Positions 22,844-35,353 are shown, counted from the stretch's first letter. The stretch: 64,000 nt of DNA from Epiperipatus broadwayi (GCA_028023455.1 JAQFVV010006272.1:2335127-2399126); one strand, 5' to 3'. The notes: generated by a model from the letters alone, not told the origin. Program-made: numbers and translations.

Positions 22844-22849
22844 AATAAA
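22844..22849 (+). promoter_or_regulatory. Candidate polyadenylation signal
   Basis: AATAAA lies 48 bases after the receptor stop codon, followed by an A run. In such AT-rich DNA this hexamer is common by chance, and a longer 3' UTR with a later site is equally possible. Confidence 0.25.
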
Positions 22850-25800
22850 AAAAAAAACTCTACAAAGTTTAAATCATATCAGCAACTAAAATCATATATA
22901 GCACATTTTTTACCACGTATATGACAATAATCTTATTAAAAATAATATAATAAAAAGTTTCATTTAAGTATGATTCAGAGTTTATGCAAAAAAGTTTAAA
23001 CTCTTAGAAAAATTAAACTCAAACATTATTTATTTCTTATGCTATTTTTAAATAAAATATACTTAGAGAAAATTTTCTAGTCAGTTTGAAAAATGCACAA
23101 TGGAAAAAATATAGTGCACATATTTGTTTTTAAGATGATGTAAATGCATAAAGTACTAGTAATCAAATTAGTTTTTATTTATATACGTTGAGTTGCCCAC
23201 TCAAAAATACAAACAAATATTTAATTTCTTTTTTTCATTAGCATCTAAGTTGTTGTAAAGTGCTATTTACAGATTATGTTTATTTCTTAGCATTTTAAAA
23301 ACAATAGCAGTAGCATAAAATATTTTGATTGCAGTATTTAATATGAGGTGATGCTGAAGAACTCTTTATATTATAGGGGATTATATATATAGTAATGGTA
23401 TGTATGTGTAAGAAACTTAGATTATCTTACCCTGGGATAGATATTCATCTCTTATGTTCTGCATTATCAGACTATCAAATGATATGAATCACCATAGGTT
23501 GTGTATCTATTACTCCCACAAAATATTTTCTTGCATATATAAATAAAGATTAAAATAAATTATCATTTTACTATCACTAGTGTAACTCACGATTTTATAT
23601 CCACCACTATACTTTACCAAAATCATATTGAAACTTATAATCTCTTCCCAGTTGGTGGAATATTTGAATTCTTTCCTAGTTGATTCTACTTGAATTCACC
23701 CTGAGTTTTACATATATCTATAGATTTACATGTTACCAATTAAATTTCATTTTGATTTAAATACATTTTTTTTAGAATCACGTGCAGTTCATTTGTCATA
23801 ATTAAATTTTACTACCATAGAACATAAAATCACAGTAAGTAATAATCAAAATTTAAGTAAATAAAATACTGATTTTGAAAATTATTATTTTCCCCTCCTC
23901 TATGCTATCATTATTCTAAAATAATGAATACTTGCACTATTCTGTAATTATTAGATTTGATTTTTTTAGCTTAATATTAAAAAATATGTAACTTTATTTG
24001 AAATTCTCAGTTGAATTCATTTAAATAATGTTATTATATTCCAATTCGTTCCCAGAATGTATCTCAAAAGATAATTATGTAAAATAACTCTATATGTGTT
24101 TACAATTAAGCACTGAATAAAATGAAAATATACAGATAATTATAATATATAATGATTTAAGTTACAAACATAAGATTGTAATACATTTATGTAATTTATA
24201 ATTGGTTTTATGATTTTTTGACAAAAATATTTCTCAATGAATAGTCAAGCACACGATTGAACATATCAACATTTAAAATACTAAGATTAAGCCATATAAA
24301 TATGTCTGAAAACTTTATTATTGTTTCTTGTAATCATTTATGCATATGAAAAACTTAATATGAGAATGCTTTAGTACTTTATTTATTAATATTTACTAAT
24401 TCATATCAAACTGCATACTATGCACACATTTTAAATACATGTAATCTGCATATGTATTTCTAATATTATGTCATGTATAAATACTTATTATAATTATTCT
24501 TTATTATAAAAACTGTTTGGTCATGTACTAGTATCCAACCATTTGCTAACTTTGTCATTTTATCATATGCAATATGCATTTTAATTTTTATCTTCTACAT
24601 ACTATTCTTGAGGGTTTTTTTTTTTTAAAAAATACATGACTCTATAAAATAAGATAATATTGTTTTAAACAATGTGAATTCATCAGCATAATTATTTGTA
24701 TACATAATATACTAAAATTTTATGGCATTTATATATTAGCTTAATTTATATTAATATTAAATATAATATTAATAATAAATAAAAAAAATTCCTTCAGTCA
24801 ATGCACATACATTTCATGCTAATGCATACATATTTATGCAATTTGTATGCAAAAGTTAAGATTGAAAAATTATTGTCTAATGTAATTAAATTTTTTAATA
24901 AATTAAATGTTAAATTATAATATGAATTTAGCTTTCATGCTTATAACCTTTAACAATATTTAATTTCTTCTATTAGTAAATGTTTCAATAAATCAATATG
25001 CTTTAATAATTATATATAATTTTCAGATAAAATATATTTGAAATACTTATTACACTGAGACTTAAATGTTACAGATATTATTCCAATGTTCATTATTATA
25101 TCAATGTAACTTTAAAATAAATTTTATACTCCATTGAAATATAATTAAGATATTTGTGGGTTGGTAAAAAATAAATACTCAAAGAAAATTTTAATGTAAA
25201 ATTATATCAGATGAATGTTCTCTCAATATTGATATGACACAATTATAAGTAATATTTTTATTTCATAGATAGTAATAATGATGCAAATTTTTCACACATC
25301 TCTGTAATGATAACAAATGTAAAACTTTTTTTTGGAAAATATTTTTTGTTAAAATTGTATAATATAGTTTAAATAAATAATATAAGATACTATCACATGA
25401 CAGCAATAATTTTATATATTTATTACAACATAAAATTAGTGGTTTAATGTCATCTATATTTATAATGAACTATTATAAATTAATATACTTAAAAAAGACT
25501 AATAAATCAAAATAACAATACATTAATATCTAGAGGTTATTATAACAACTGGCAACAAACAAATCATGACTAATATTTTTACTGAATTTAATAATAATAA
25601 TATATATATAATTAAATGTATAAAAATAGACTTTTATGTTGAATAAAATGTTTAGACATTGGGGGCAATTTTTTTGGGTAAATGTGTTTCCAAGGGCGAC
25701 TATGTTTTTTCAGAGCTTTGAACCAGAAAACAGAAAAAAAAAACATTATTTTTGCCGAAACAAAAACCGGAATGGGAAAAAATAATAGTTCAAAGTTTTG

Positions 25801-26299
25801 TTTTCTTTTTAAATCTCCTTGGGGATTATTTTCTAACTAAATAAAGTGTTTTAAAAATTTCACAACATCTTTGTTTTAAAATCAGTTTATATTAAAATTC
25901 TTGTTTTTCCAGGACAAGTTATTTTCATTTTTCCTTGGGAAAATGGCAATTAAATATTTTAAGAATTTTAGTTCTAGCATTACACAAAAATAATTTAATT
26001 CTTATCAGCTTTTTCAAATCTAGCTTTATTTTTGAGATAGATAATACCAATAGGTGTTGTTTTAAATGTAACTATTTTTAAATGAGAATAATTTTGAATT
26101 TTTACTTTTTTTATTTTATATTATTTTTATATTCAGCTCTGAATTTATCACTATAATTTGTCAATGTTCAAGTCAACTTTGCAGTCAACTGATCAACCAT
26201 GGTCAACCACAGTCGACATCTTAGCCATTTCTGATATAGATAATGATAACATAATTATATTATAAAATTTACTTAAATATATTAGATTAAGGAAAATAA
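22850..26299. other. AT-rich non-coding sequence, probably 3' UTR then intergenic
   Basis: No exon, RNA gene or transposon recognised. Contains low-complexity TA tracts, an A-rich stretch near 25740 and a repeated GTCAAC theme near 26170-26215. Confidence 0.45.
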
Positions 26300-26495
26300 T
26301 TTCTATAGTTTCACATCAAGCATGGATACAAAAGATAGCAGTTATTAAAAGTTTTTAACATAAAAATGATAAATATAATACAGATAAAAATATAATTAGT
26401 TTACAAAAACAATAGTTTATTGAATTATATAAAAACTATGAATACAAATTTAGAAATATTAAAAACATAGTTCTTAATTATAAACTATCCAATTA

Positions 26496-26572
<77 letters not shown>

Positions 26573-27310
26573 CAACAACAACAATTGTTTTAATAAAAAA
26601 TGAATAAGCCTTTCATACTACCCTAAAATTGATAATGTATTAATAAAAAATAAAAATTATATAGATACAAATATAAACATAGGATGGTCAAATAAGAAAA
26701 ATCTAGCAATTTAATATGTAATTATAAAATAAAAGATGATATAAATATAAAAAAGAAATTGTATATAAAATTAATTGTGGAAATTATAAAATGATTTACT
26801 ATGAACATACAGGAAAACAATTAGATGAAAATGCAAAAGAATATAATAATGTAGTTAATAGGAGAGATAATAAATAAGGACATAGAGTAAATTATACAAA
26901 AAAAATATAAATTCTTTGAATTTCATTAAAGAACCTATTAGAAAAAAAATATTAAAGCTAATCGTATTGTTTACAATAAACACCTGTACAAATACATATA
27001 AAACATCAATTAATTTAATTAATAATTTGTATTTAGAAATGAGTGAAAATATATATCTTTTTAGTGTATTTTTTGTAAATTTTCTATAATTGTTATATAT
27101 TGTTTAATTGATCAATTTTACTTTGTATGTTATATTTGTAATTATTTAGTTTGTTCCCTCCCTGTCCATTATTTTAGACTGTAATTAATTTTATACAAAA
27201 ATGATAGATGTCACTATGTATGCAATGTAAATTGAAACTTTAAAATAGTTTACATTTACATTGAAAAGGATAAAAATTATTTGCAGAAAAATTCCTTTTT
27301 GTATTGTTAT
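26300..27310 (+). pseudogene. Decayed Penelope-like element (PLE) fragment
   Basis: The plus-strand frames at about 26600-26930 give Ile-Ser-x-Ser-Tyr-Tyr-Pro-Lys-Ile, then Asn-Ile-Gly-Trp-Ser-Asn. A GIY-YIG-like segment follows: Val/Leu-Tyr-Lys-Ile-x-Cys-Gly, Ile-Tyr-Tyr-Glu-His-Thr-Gly-Lys-Gln-Leu, and Asn-Arg-Arg-Asp-Asn-Lys. It matches the PLE at 58 kb in the same order but with stops and frameshifts. Downstream, ATAGATGTCACTATGTATGC near 27203 corresponds to the 58-kb 3' UTR. An AAT microsatellite interrupts the upstream part. Confidence 0.7.
26496..26583. repeat. AAT microsatellite with short AAC end
   Basis: About 25 uninterrupted AAT units, then several AAC units. It sits inside the PLE relic. 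Confidence 0.95.
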
Positions 27311-28431
27311 AATGAATAAATAAATAAAAGTATTGCTATTATATAATGATATTTTATATTATATTATTTACCTTATGATAATACTTTTTAAATATATGCT
27401 TGTCTACTGTATTTAATTCTATTTCAATTTTTTACATATTTTTTAGCATGCATTATTTTTTCAGTAATTATTTTGTTCATGGTTTTATGATAATTAATAA
27501 AACAGTCTTTCACTTTTGAAGACATCTTTACATTTAGTATATCTTTTATTAAGAATTTTATCTGAATATGTGGAGAAACTGTGCAGATACTGAACAAAAT
27601 AATCTACATAATCACAAGGGATTGTATCTTTATAGCTATTAATCTTATGTAAGCTAAAGCAAATAAAACACTGAAAATGCATATTTGAAGAAACTTTATT
27701 TTACACACTATTATTATTTTTTATAAAATAGAATATTAAAATATTTTAAAATTGTCTCAAGTTTTTAAATGTCTATTTTTTTATAATACAAATAAATTAT
27801 TTAATGATATAAAATATTACTTAAATAAAATGACAACCAATTTTATTTTCGTTTTAAATTTGAATTAATTTGCTTATTTAAAATTAAAAACAATTTTATT
27901 ATAATTTTATTGGTTTAATAATTTATTATTTTTAAATAAAATTTTCTTAAGTAAATTGTGAAATGAATATTGAAATGTTCAAATACACAGCAAACATATT
28001 AATTATTAGGAATAAATGATGATGTACTATGTAAAATCTGGGTAATTTAATTGGTAAATGTTGCTATATAAATTGTATGAACTAGTCTCGCCAAGTCTAT
28101 TTCAATCAATTTTATTAAACAAACTGTTTATATCTAAACATTTTTTTACTTCATAGTTACTAATTTTTATACAGTCAATCTGTGCTTTTTATTCTTTCCA
28201 ATCCCTCTGCTTGAATCTTTAATATGCTACCAAGGCAACCTTTTTATTTATAAAAGAGTTCCAATATATAAATATATTGAATACTAAATACACTTAGCTT
28301 AATATATGTATATATAAAGATAACTACTGATAGCTAACAATGATTGTACTCAAGCATCAACAAATATTCAGAAGAAACAGATAGGCCACCCTATTCTTTT
28401 GAACATGGTTAATACATGAATATATATATAT

Positions 28432-28472
<41 letters not shown>
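27311..28472. other. AT-rich non-coding sequence
   Basis: Nothing recognised apart from TA microsatellites at 28421-28471 that border the next foldback. Confidence 0.45.
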
Positions 28473-28477
<5 letters not shown>

Positions 28478-28808
28478 TTCAAACCAATACAATAATTAAT
28501 ACAGTAAACAATATTTTAAAAAACAAATATCTACCACAATTTAATTAAAGAAGCTTTGTTAATAAAAAGTGAAAAGCAACATTTGATAAATAGACAGGCT
28601 GCCAATATAAAAATTAATGAATTGTGGGAAAATTGATGTATGACGTATTACTCTTTGTTTACATTTGTAACATTTTTTTCTAATACAATTTGAATCTAGT
28701 TGATAACGACTACATAGATAGTTGAAAGTACTTCTATTAAATTGTGCTAGATATTTGTTTTTTAAAATATTGTTTACTGTATTAATTATTGTATTGGTTT
28801 GAATAATT
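28473..28808 (-). mobile_element. Foldback element with zinc-ribbon-like ORF (Merlin-like?)
   Basis: Arms of about 73-75 bases (28473-28545 and 28734-28808) are near-perfect inverted copies, bordered by TA runs. A minus-strand ORF (28559-28897) crosses the right arm and fills the loop. It has Cys pairs (Leu-Cys-Ser, Asn-Cys-Ile, Lys-Cys-Tyr-Lys-Cys-Lys) followed by Thr-Ser-Ile-Phe and Leu-Ser-Ile-Tyr-Gln-Met-Leu-Leu-Phe. This order resembles the zinc ribbon that precedes the catalytic domain of IS1595/IS1016-type (Merlin) transposases. The catalytic domain is absent. The foldback is firm; the family call is weak. Confidence 0.4.
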
Positions 28809-29114
28809 GTATATATTTTATTATAATTGGAATACAGACATTGAATAATATATATATATATATACACACACACACACCATGTACCCAATGTCCACAAAAA
28901 TATATAACCTTTCTCACCATTTCTATGATTGCAGCATGATATTATTATAATAACACTATTTATATTTAAATCAGAGCATGTACACTCAATTATAATAAAT
29001 CCAGATTAATATGAAAATACTCATATACTGATCAAAAATGGACTGGATAGCTTGACTGGATATGGAATAGCTACCTGAAAAAGATATTCCAAATCAGTTC
29101 ATATGGAAAAGAAA

Positions 29115-29178
29115 TTCCAGATTTTAAACCCAAATCATCTTCTTAGCAGGCTAATCTGCTAATCACTATATTATGAGA
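29115..29178 (-). repeat. tRNA-derived SINE head, decayed
   Basis: On the minus strand a TATAGTGATTAGCAGATTAG segment is followed by CCTGCTAAGAAGATG and GGGTTTAAAATC. This mirrors A box, anticodon stem and B box in the right order and spacing. No convincing tail or target-site duplication. Confidence 0.45.
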
Positions 29179-29194
29179 TACTTAATACCCACAT

Positions 29195-29227
<33 letters not shown>

Positions 29228-29277
29228 AATTAAGATCACTAATTTCTTGTTGTAATAGAATTGAGGTTATATATATA

Positions 29278-29590
29278 TATATAATTATTTTCAGGATATT
29301 CCATGTAGTAAAATAGCTAAATAGCTGACATTTCATTACAATAACAAGTACCTTTCTTAGAGTGTTCTCTTTCTCAAATCATAGGAATGCATGTGAGATT
29401 TAAAACTTCTCAACCAATAGAATTTAAGCATAAGGAAAAGATAAAAGTAATGATTTTAAATCTCTCATGCATTTCTAAAGATTTGAAAAAGAGGATACTC
29501 TGAGGAAGGTACTTGTTATTGTACTGAAACATCAGCTATTTAGCTGTTTTACTACATGGAATATCCTGAAAATAATTATAATATGAAGTC
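29278..29590. repeat. Foldback repeat, family B copy 2 (longer)
   Basis: Arms of about 135 bases (29278-29413 and 29450-29590) share family B with 2598-2762 but extend further inward, through TCTCAAATCAT and GAGATTTAAAAC blocks. On the right arm CTGAGGA is followed by a 5-pair hairpin and GAAAC, then a small CAGCT/AGCTG hairpin, TTTTACTACATGG and an AT-rich end. The GAAAC-side ends point outward. Confidence 0.8.
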
Positions 29591-30907
29591 ATCATTTAGC
29601 CATAAAAATATTAGAATATATATATACTCTAATAATTTTAGTTAGCCTATGAAAAACATTGGCTAATAAAGATTTAGCAACTGAGAATATATCTTAGGTA
29701 TAAAGAATTTATTTCCAATGGGCTTACAATAATAACATATCATAAATATAACTTTCCTGAATGCCCATTTTGTCATGTCAATGCTAATCTACTAATGAGA
29801 CAAAAATATTTAATATTTACCTAACTACCATAATGTTACATAATTACCACTTAAAAGAGTGAAAATTAATAATAGTGGGAATCTTTACAAAGTATTAATC
29901 AAACCAGCTTATAGGTTTAAATGAGAATAAAGATGTATATTTTAATAAGCCTGCAAACAAAACATGGTTACTAAATATGTAGCACTTAAAATATATAATA
30001 ATATTTAGGAAGAAGTTAGCTTTGAAATGCATGTTAGACTACCCATTTCCTTGTAGCAATTCTATCTTCTTAATTAAACAAAAAATAGTCCACTTTTATG
30101 CCACAAATATAATATTATATGATCAATAAACAATTATTGTTACTTAAAATGAGTGTTTGTTACAAGTCTATTAAATAATTCTACTGAGTTTGATTTGTAA
30201 ATTATTATTATAGTATATGCTTTCAGAATTAGTTTTTTCCTAAATGATATATAATTTCAGCACTGAATATTTAGTAGCCATTGTTTATATGTAAGTTTAT
30301 TAAAATCATTAGAATTTACATTTTATATTATTTAAAAATGATTTTTTATTTTAAATAAACGGCGTGAAACACACACATATATACAAATATTCTGTGTACT
30401 CATATATTATTTTATTTAATCTTTTATTTTATATTATTAATATAATCATTATATATTACGCTTTTAAAAGAGAAATATTTGTTAACTTTAATTTTATAGT
30501 AAATATCTTCGGTTTATTTTTTTATTTACTACTTTTTTTTCATTTCTTTTTAGCTTAAAAAACATTTTTCTAATATTTTAAATGTAATTTTTTATAAATT
30601 ATTTTTATATTAATTTTTTTTTTTCTTTTGTTGATTGTTAAATCTTGTAAATTATTTAAATAACATTTTTTATTTAGTAATTATTATATATAATTTTTGC
30701 CAGTTTTAATGTATTCATATTTCTTAAATATAAACACATTTGTATGCATATATATATATTTTTTCAAGTTTCTGGTTTTTATTAATATATCCATCATTCT
30801 CAATTCTATCATATTACAATAATTTTCGATACCGAAAATCAGATCATCCTCTCTCACTATGCATGCATTTGGGAACATACGAGCAAAGACATAAAAACAA
30901 ATGACCC
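29591..30907. other. AT-rich non-coding sequence
   Basis: No gene recognised. ORFs at 30364-30558 and 30684-30920 are AT-composition artefacts. Confidence 0.45.
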
Positions 30908-30965
30908 TCAAGATGCACATTTTCTGCTAAACCATTACACACCAGTTGGCCCAGATAATAATCTC
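30908..30965 (-). ncRNA. Decayed hammerhead ribozyme relic
   Basis: On the minus strand the order ATTATCTGGGCCAA, CTGGTGT, ATGGTTTAGCA, GAAAAT mirrors the modules at 19.4 and 41.3 kb. The catalytic core is changed (CTGATGA to CTGGTGT), stem II is broken and stem I pairing is poor. The flanks match the copy near 52.6 kb rather than the plus-strand copies. Confidence 0.5.
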
Positions 30966-31468
30966 TAACATATAAATTTATCATTTGCTAAGTATGTATA
31001 AATACGAAATTAATTCAGGTTGAGTTATAAGCAGCAAATATTCTGACCTCACCACATTCTCAGCAATTACTTTATACAAATGCAATAATGATTATTACTA
31101 ATCATTTATTAATTAGAGATTATCCCTAATTGAAGAACAATATGTCCTTATTTTTAGAGAGATATCAATATCTAAATCTCCATGCCTTTATTGATAGTTT
31201 AATAACATTCATTGTGCACCTCTCAAGCTTCATAGAGGTTGGATTTTTAATCACTACTAACTTCTTGTGGAAGGGTGAACAATCATTGCATGGTAGATAT
31301 ATATTTTCAAGATTTTAGTTTTTGTAGCTACATTCCTTATCTCAACCATACCATATTTTACAACTATTCATTAGCCAAAAAAAATTAGATTCTTTTCTTC
31401 ACTATGCTTGTATTTTGGAATCATTTCACTTTTCAGGTAAGTTAAAAATAAACACTTGGAATAACTTA

Positions 31469-31510
<42 letters not shown>

Positions 31511-32904
31511 TTCAAATATAAATGCATTTATTTAATATATATATATATATATTAATGTAATTATACATATTGTGTATTTATAAATACCTAATAAATTATA
31601 TAAAATTAATTTTATATAAGCATATACTCAGTTTATAATTTTTAAAAATCAAATGGTTTATTGCTAGGCAATGGAAGTGATAATGCTGAACCACAATCCA
31701 TGGACTTTGAGTTAGTACATTACTCTACTATTGGACTAAACCATACAGAACATTTGTTTTTTTAATAACTATTTTTTAAAAATATTTTTTTGCCTAAGAT
31801 AATTTTTACTTAATTTATAAACTTTATTTTTGGCTTCGTAATTGAATGCCAATATTTTCGTTTTAACACCTGATGATGCCCTTAACTTCTAATTGAAAAT
31901 CAAAATAATTAGAAATTTATAAATTGCATGTGTATAGAGCAACTATTTTATTCTTTCACAATAATCTCGAAAACTTTTGAATCCTCACTTAGATATATAT
32001 GTTCTTTCAATCAATTTTTTTTAGCAATCTCTGTGATAGAATTACAGATGTTTGTTATTTCTTTAATGATAAAAATTCTACCAAATGTTAAATAAACCTA
32101 AAATACTTTCTTAGTGTTAAAATAAAAATATTTATTTAGTTGTGAATGAAATACATGATTGCTGGTTATTCAAATAAAAAAAAAAAATTCATTCTCAGAA
32201 TTGTAAAAAAAAAAAAAAATCATACTAGATTGACTAATGTTCCTGAAGCCAATAAAATTGCATCTTCACGTGTGGAAAGTATTTAATGAAGATAAAAAAA
32301 AGTATTAAATATACAGTAAAAAATGTTTCAATAGACATTAACTTATTGTACCATAAACCTATACAATAACTTTAGAAAAAAATCATAGATAGAAAAGAGT
32401 GATACCAAGAAAGTAATTGCAGAGAAGATATATCTATTCAGAAATCAGTATGAATTTAAAAAGTGAAGTTTCTTTATGTTTTTTGTAAGTTTGGTGAAAT
32501 TACTACCACCATTAATTTTACACTTATGAGGCTGCTTTAAATTAAAATTTAATTTTGTAATACATAGTGCAATCATACAAAGTCACAAAAAATAATTGCT
32601 ATGATCTGTACAGGTAAGTACACCTGAATGTTTTTAAATTTAAAATCACTTATACATCGTATTTGTAGTATTTCATCATCATAAGAAGAAAAACATATTT
32701 TTTGACAAGGTGATCAAGTCAATATCTTCACATATGCAATATAGATTTATACACCTTTGTGAAAAATATGTTTTTCTCTCTCAGTTTATGAATTTTTTGA
32801 CTTCTTGATACCTACTACTCCATTAAGTTACTTAGTCAATGATTTTACGCGATGTTTCAATGTATATAGCATAATAATTAAATTAAATTGTAACATAAGT
32901 ATAT
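30966..32904. other. AT-rich non-coding sequence with CA/TA microsatellite
   Basis: CA then TA runs at 31471-31511 and TA at 31536-31551. ORF 31130-31318 has no family features. Nothing else recognised apart from the tRNA-like segment listed separately. Confidence 0.45.
31668..31742 (-). repeat. tRNA-derived SINE head, decayed
   Basis: On the minus strand ATGGTTTAGTCCAATAGTAGAG, an ACTAACTCAAAGTCCATGG arm and TTGTGGTTCAGCAT line up with the D-arm, anticodon arm and B-box region of a tRNA. Several mismatches; no tail identified. Confidence 0.4.
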
Positions 32905-33058
32905 ATATAAAATACATATTTTGCGGGTTCATCCATGTTAAAAAATTTAAATATTGATATACCGATGTTTCAACTTGATCACACAAGTCTTCCACTGGGT
33001 GATAAAAGGTAGAAAGACAGTTGTAGAGGCACTACAATCACTGATTTGGAAAAAAATG

Positions 33059-33404
33059 TTAAAGTTCCATCAATAGCAAAAATGTTAAATTAAGAATGTT
33101 TTTTAAATAAATCTTTCCAAATAGGAGGAAGTTTGCATGTATCATCTCGATTATTGATACAATATGGCCTTTTAAGTATCTCAATGGCTTCTCTAATTTT
33201 GCACTGGTAGAGATTATCACATCTGGATATGATCCTGGTACTAGAAAAATCAATTTCATGACCTGAAACTATAGTATGGAGTGAGAGTGCTGATGATGAT
33301 GAGTGTTGTTTAACTGCATTAGCATGCTCATCTCTCCTAACACTGATGTGATGATTACTCATACCTATATAAGAAGCTTTACAATTTTCACATGAGATCC
33401 AGAT
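33059..33404 (-). pseudogene. PLE GIY-YIG endonuclease fragment, left arm
   Basis: Minus-strand reading begins at the palindrome junction with Ser-Cys-Glu-Asn-Cys-Lys-Ala-Ser-Tyr-Ile-Gly, the second half of the GIY-YIG motif with its Cys pair. It continues with Arg-Arg-Asp-Glu-His, Ser-Ala-Leu-Ser-Leu-His, Gly-His-Glu-Ile-Asp-Phe and Lys-Ile-Arg-Glu-Ala-Ile-Glu, which carries the expected catalytic glutamate. It ends in a short tail and stop. These are the conserved stations of the PLE endonuclease, which nicks target DNA for retrotransposition. RT and the first GIY tyrosine are missing. The frame is open but truncated. Confidence 0.85.
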
Positions 33405-33565
33405 GTGATAATCTCTACCAGTGCAAAATTAGAGAAGCCATTGAGATACTTAAAAGGCCATATTGTATCAATAATCGAAATGATACATGCAAACTTCCTC
33501 CTATTTGGAAAGATTTTTTAAAAAACATTCTTAATTTAACATTTTTGCTATTGGTGGAATTTTAA
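33397..33565 (+). pseudogene. PLE endonuclease C-terminal fragment, right arm
   Basis: Plus-strand frame from about 33410 reads Asp-Asn-Leu-Tyr-Gln-Cys-Lys-Ile-Arg-Glu-Ala-Ile-Glu and then Ile-Trp-Lys-Asp. It is the same protein end as the left arm, with a small number of substitutions and a shifted terminus. Only the last third of the domain is present, so truncation here was more severe than on the left. Confidence 0.75.
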
Positions 33566-33808
33566 TGTTTTTCTCAAATCAGTGATTGTAGCACCTCTAC
33601 AACCATCTTTCTACCTTTTATCACCCAGTGAATGACTTGTGTGATCAAGTCGAAATATCGGTATATCAATATTTAAATTTTTTAACACGGACAAATCTGC
33701 AAAATATGTCTTTTATATATGCAACTCATGAAAATCTTCATATCAACATATATATATATATTTTACAAATATTATATAGTACTAAATGTATATGTAATAT
33801 AACAGTAT

Positions 33809-34110
33809 GCAAATTAGGGGTTTATAAGAGGAGAAACTGAAGTTACAATGTCCCACAATTGGGTGGCCATTTGGGCTGAATTATGTGGAAATGGGAAACC
33901 ATTATCATCCACAAATAAACAAAATATAAAATTAAATGTAAAAGAATTGAGCATGAAAGATCAACACAGAACTGTTTGTTATATTAACTATAAGCATAAG
34001 TTTATCGGCACTACCCAAAAATAATCATTCACCAATATGAATGATTAATAAAAATAAATCATCAGTCAGTCTTGAAACTGGATTTGAAATAGTTCTACTA
34101 TAGATTAGGC
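33809..34110 (+). repeat. Dispersed family H, copy 1
   Basis: Matches 38064-38350. Shared blocks are ATAAACA-AATATAAAATTAAAT, GATCAACAC, AATAATCATTCACCAATATGAATG, AATAAAAATAAATCA and GGTTTGAAATAGTT-like ends. No coding potential seen. At the second locus it directly follows the large palindrome. Confidence 0.75.
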
Positions 34111-35353
34111 TAATTAGTTAGCCCTTGTCTGCTTGGGGTAGATGATATAAATAATAATTTGAATGCACAAACATAAGTGCTAATACATAAGAATATAACA
34201 ATAAAAAAACTAATGCTGGTATATTATAACATAACTGATCACCATCACTGTTCTGACTACTTAGTACTATTAATGTACAGGCCAACTATAAACTTAATTT
34301 CTAAATAAATAATTGAAATAAAATATAATGCATTGACTTTAAAGAATATTCTTTTTGTGCCAACCAGGATCATCATCAGCCAGATGTTCATAAACATTAA
34401 ATATGAATCCCTTCTATATAACAGAGTGTTATGGATGAATCCAGCACAGTGAACAAAAAGCTCTATAACTGTTATTGTGAACGAAAGGTATAATACAAAC
34501 ATATAATGATTTAAAATAATTCATTGGAATAACTTAAATATAAATTTATTAATAACAATAAAATTAAATTAAGGTCTGTAAAATATGGCTATAGATATAA
34601 ATTAAGTCTTCTGATTTTGATTGATATACAAAAATAAGTTATCATATTGTGATTTACAAATATATCAATATATAAAACACCTATATATAAGCACTGATAT
34701 GTGGTATAATAATTTATGAACATATTTGAATTGTCATAAACCTATAAATGAAATTCATTTTTATAGTACATAATTATCTGTCTGTGCATATGGAAATGTA
34801 TGCACACACTGATATTTATAAAAAAATAAACCTAATAAACCACATATTTTCTTAATACACAATTAATTCATTGTCAAATATATATATATAATTCACACAT
34901 GTATATAAGCATTCAGATGTGCTTCGTAATAATTTAAATTAACATGTTTGAATTCTCATAGACTTATATAAAAACAATTCACTTTATTTTTAATAATACA
35001 TAAAGGCATAAGCATGTTTATATATGATATAAATTAAAGCTATTAATTAGCCTCTTATTCTTTTTTTATGGTAAATAAAAGTTTTGTTTAAAAAATATTT
35101 GCTCTTTTGAAAGTCCTTTATCAAAGTTTTTCTTTTTTTTTTTTCAGGTTATTCATAATTAATTGTAAATACCTTTAAAAATACTCTAGCAAGTTTTTTT
35201 TTCATAATTTAAAAAGATTTTTGAAGTTTACTTTTTTTTTCAAAATAAAATCATCTATGAATCAATTCTTTATTTGCAGACTTTTATTTCAAGTAAAAAT
35301 TATTTACTTGTTTTACTTTTAAATTAGGGATTTTAACAATCATCATTTTCAGG
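34111..35353. other. AT-rich non-coding sequence
   Basis: No gene recognised. Near 34365-34400 the minus strand reads CTGGCTGATGATGATCCTGG, reminiscent of the hammerhead core but without GAAA in place. Confidence 0.45.

Larger units (their letters stand above)
32905..33720. repeat. Head-to-head inverted pair of 5'-truncated PLE copies
   Basis: Arms 32905-33228 (minus-sense) and 33397-33720 (plus-sense) are inverted copies of the same PLE 3' end. The left copy extends further 5' into the 168-base centre. Both carry the end of the endonuclease reading frame, a 3' UTR with ATCACCCAGTG, a hairpin ACTTG-TGTGAT-CAAGT followed by (T)CGAAA, a TTTAAATTTTTTAACA block and an ATATGTCTTTTATATATGC end. 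The same terminus recurs as a small palindrome at 45797-46000. Confidence 0.85.

Noticed and set aside
31850-31910. CTGATGATGCCC...TTGAAAATC as a hammerhead
   Set aside because: Cores are at plausible spacing, but neither stem II nor stem I pairs.
33628-33700. PLE terminus GATGACTTG...CAAGTCGAAA and stem-III-like ATATCGGTATAT read as a hammerhead
   Set aside because: Stem II, the GAAA and, in one copy, a good stem III are present, but the first core is TGAATGA or TGGATGA instead of CTGATGA, two extra bases separate stem II from GAAA, and no stem I pairing is found. I kept it only as a hairpin motif.
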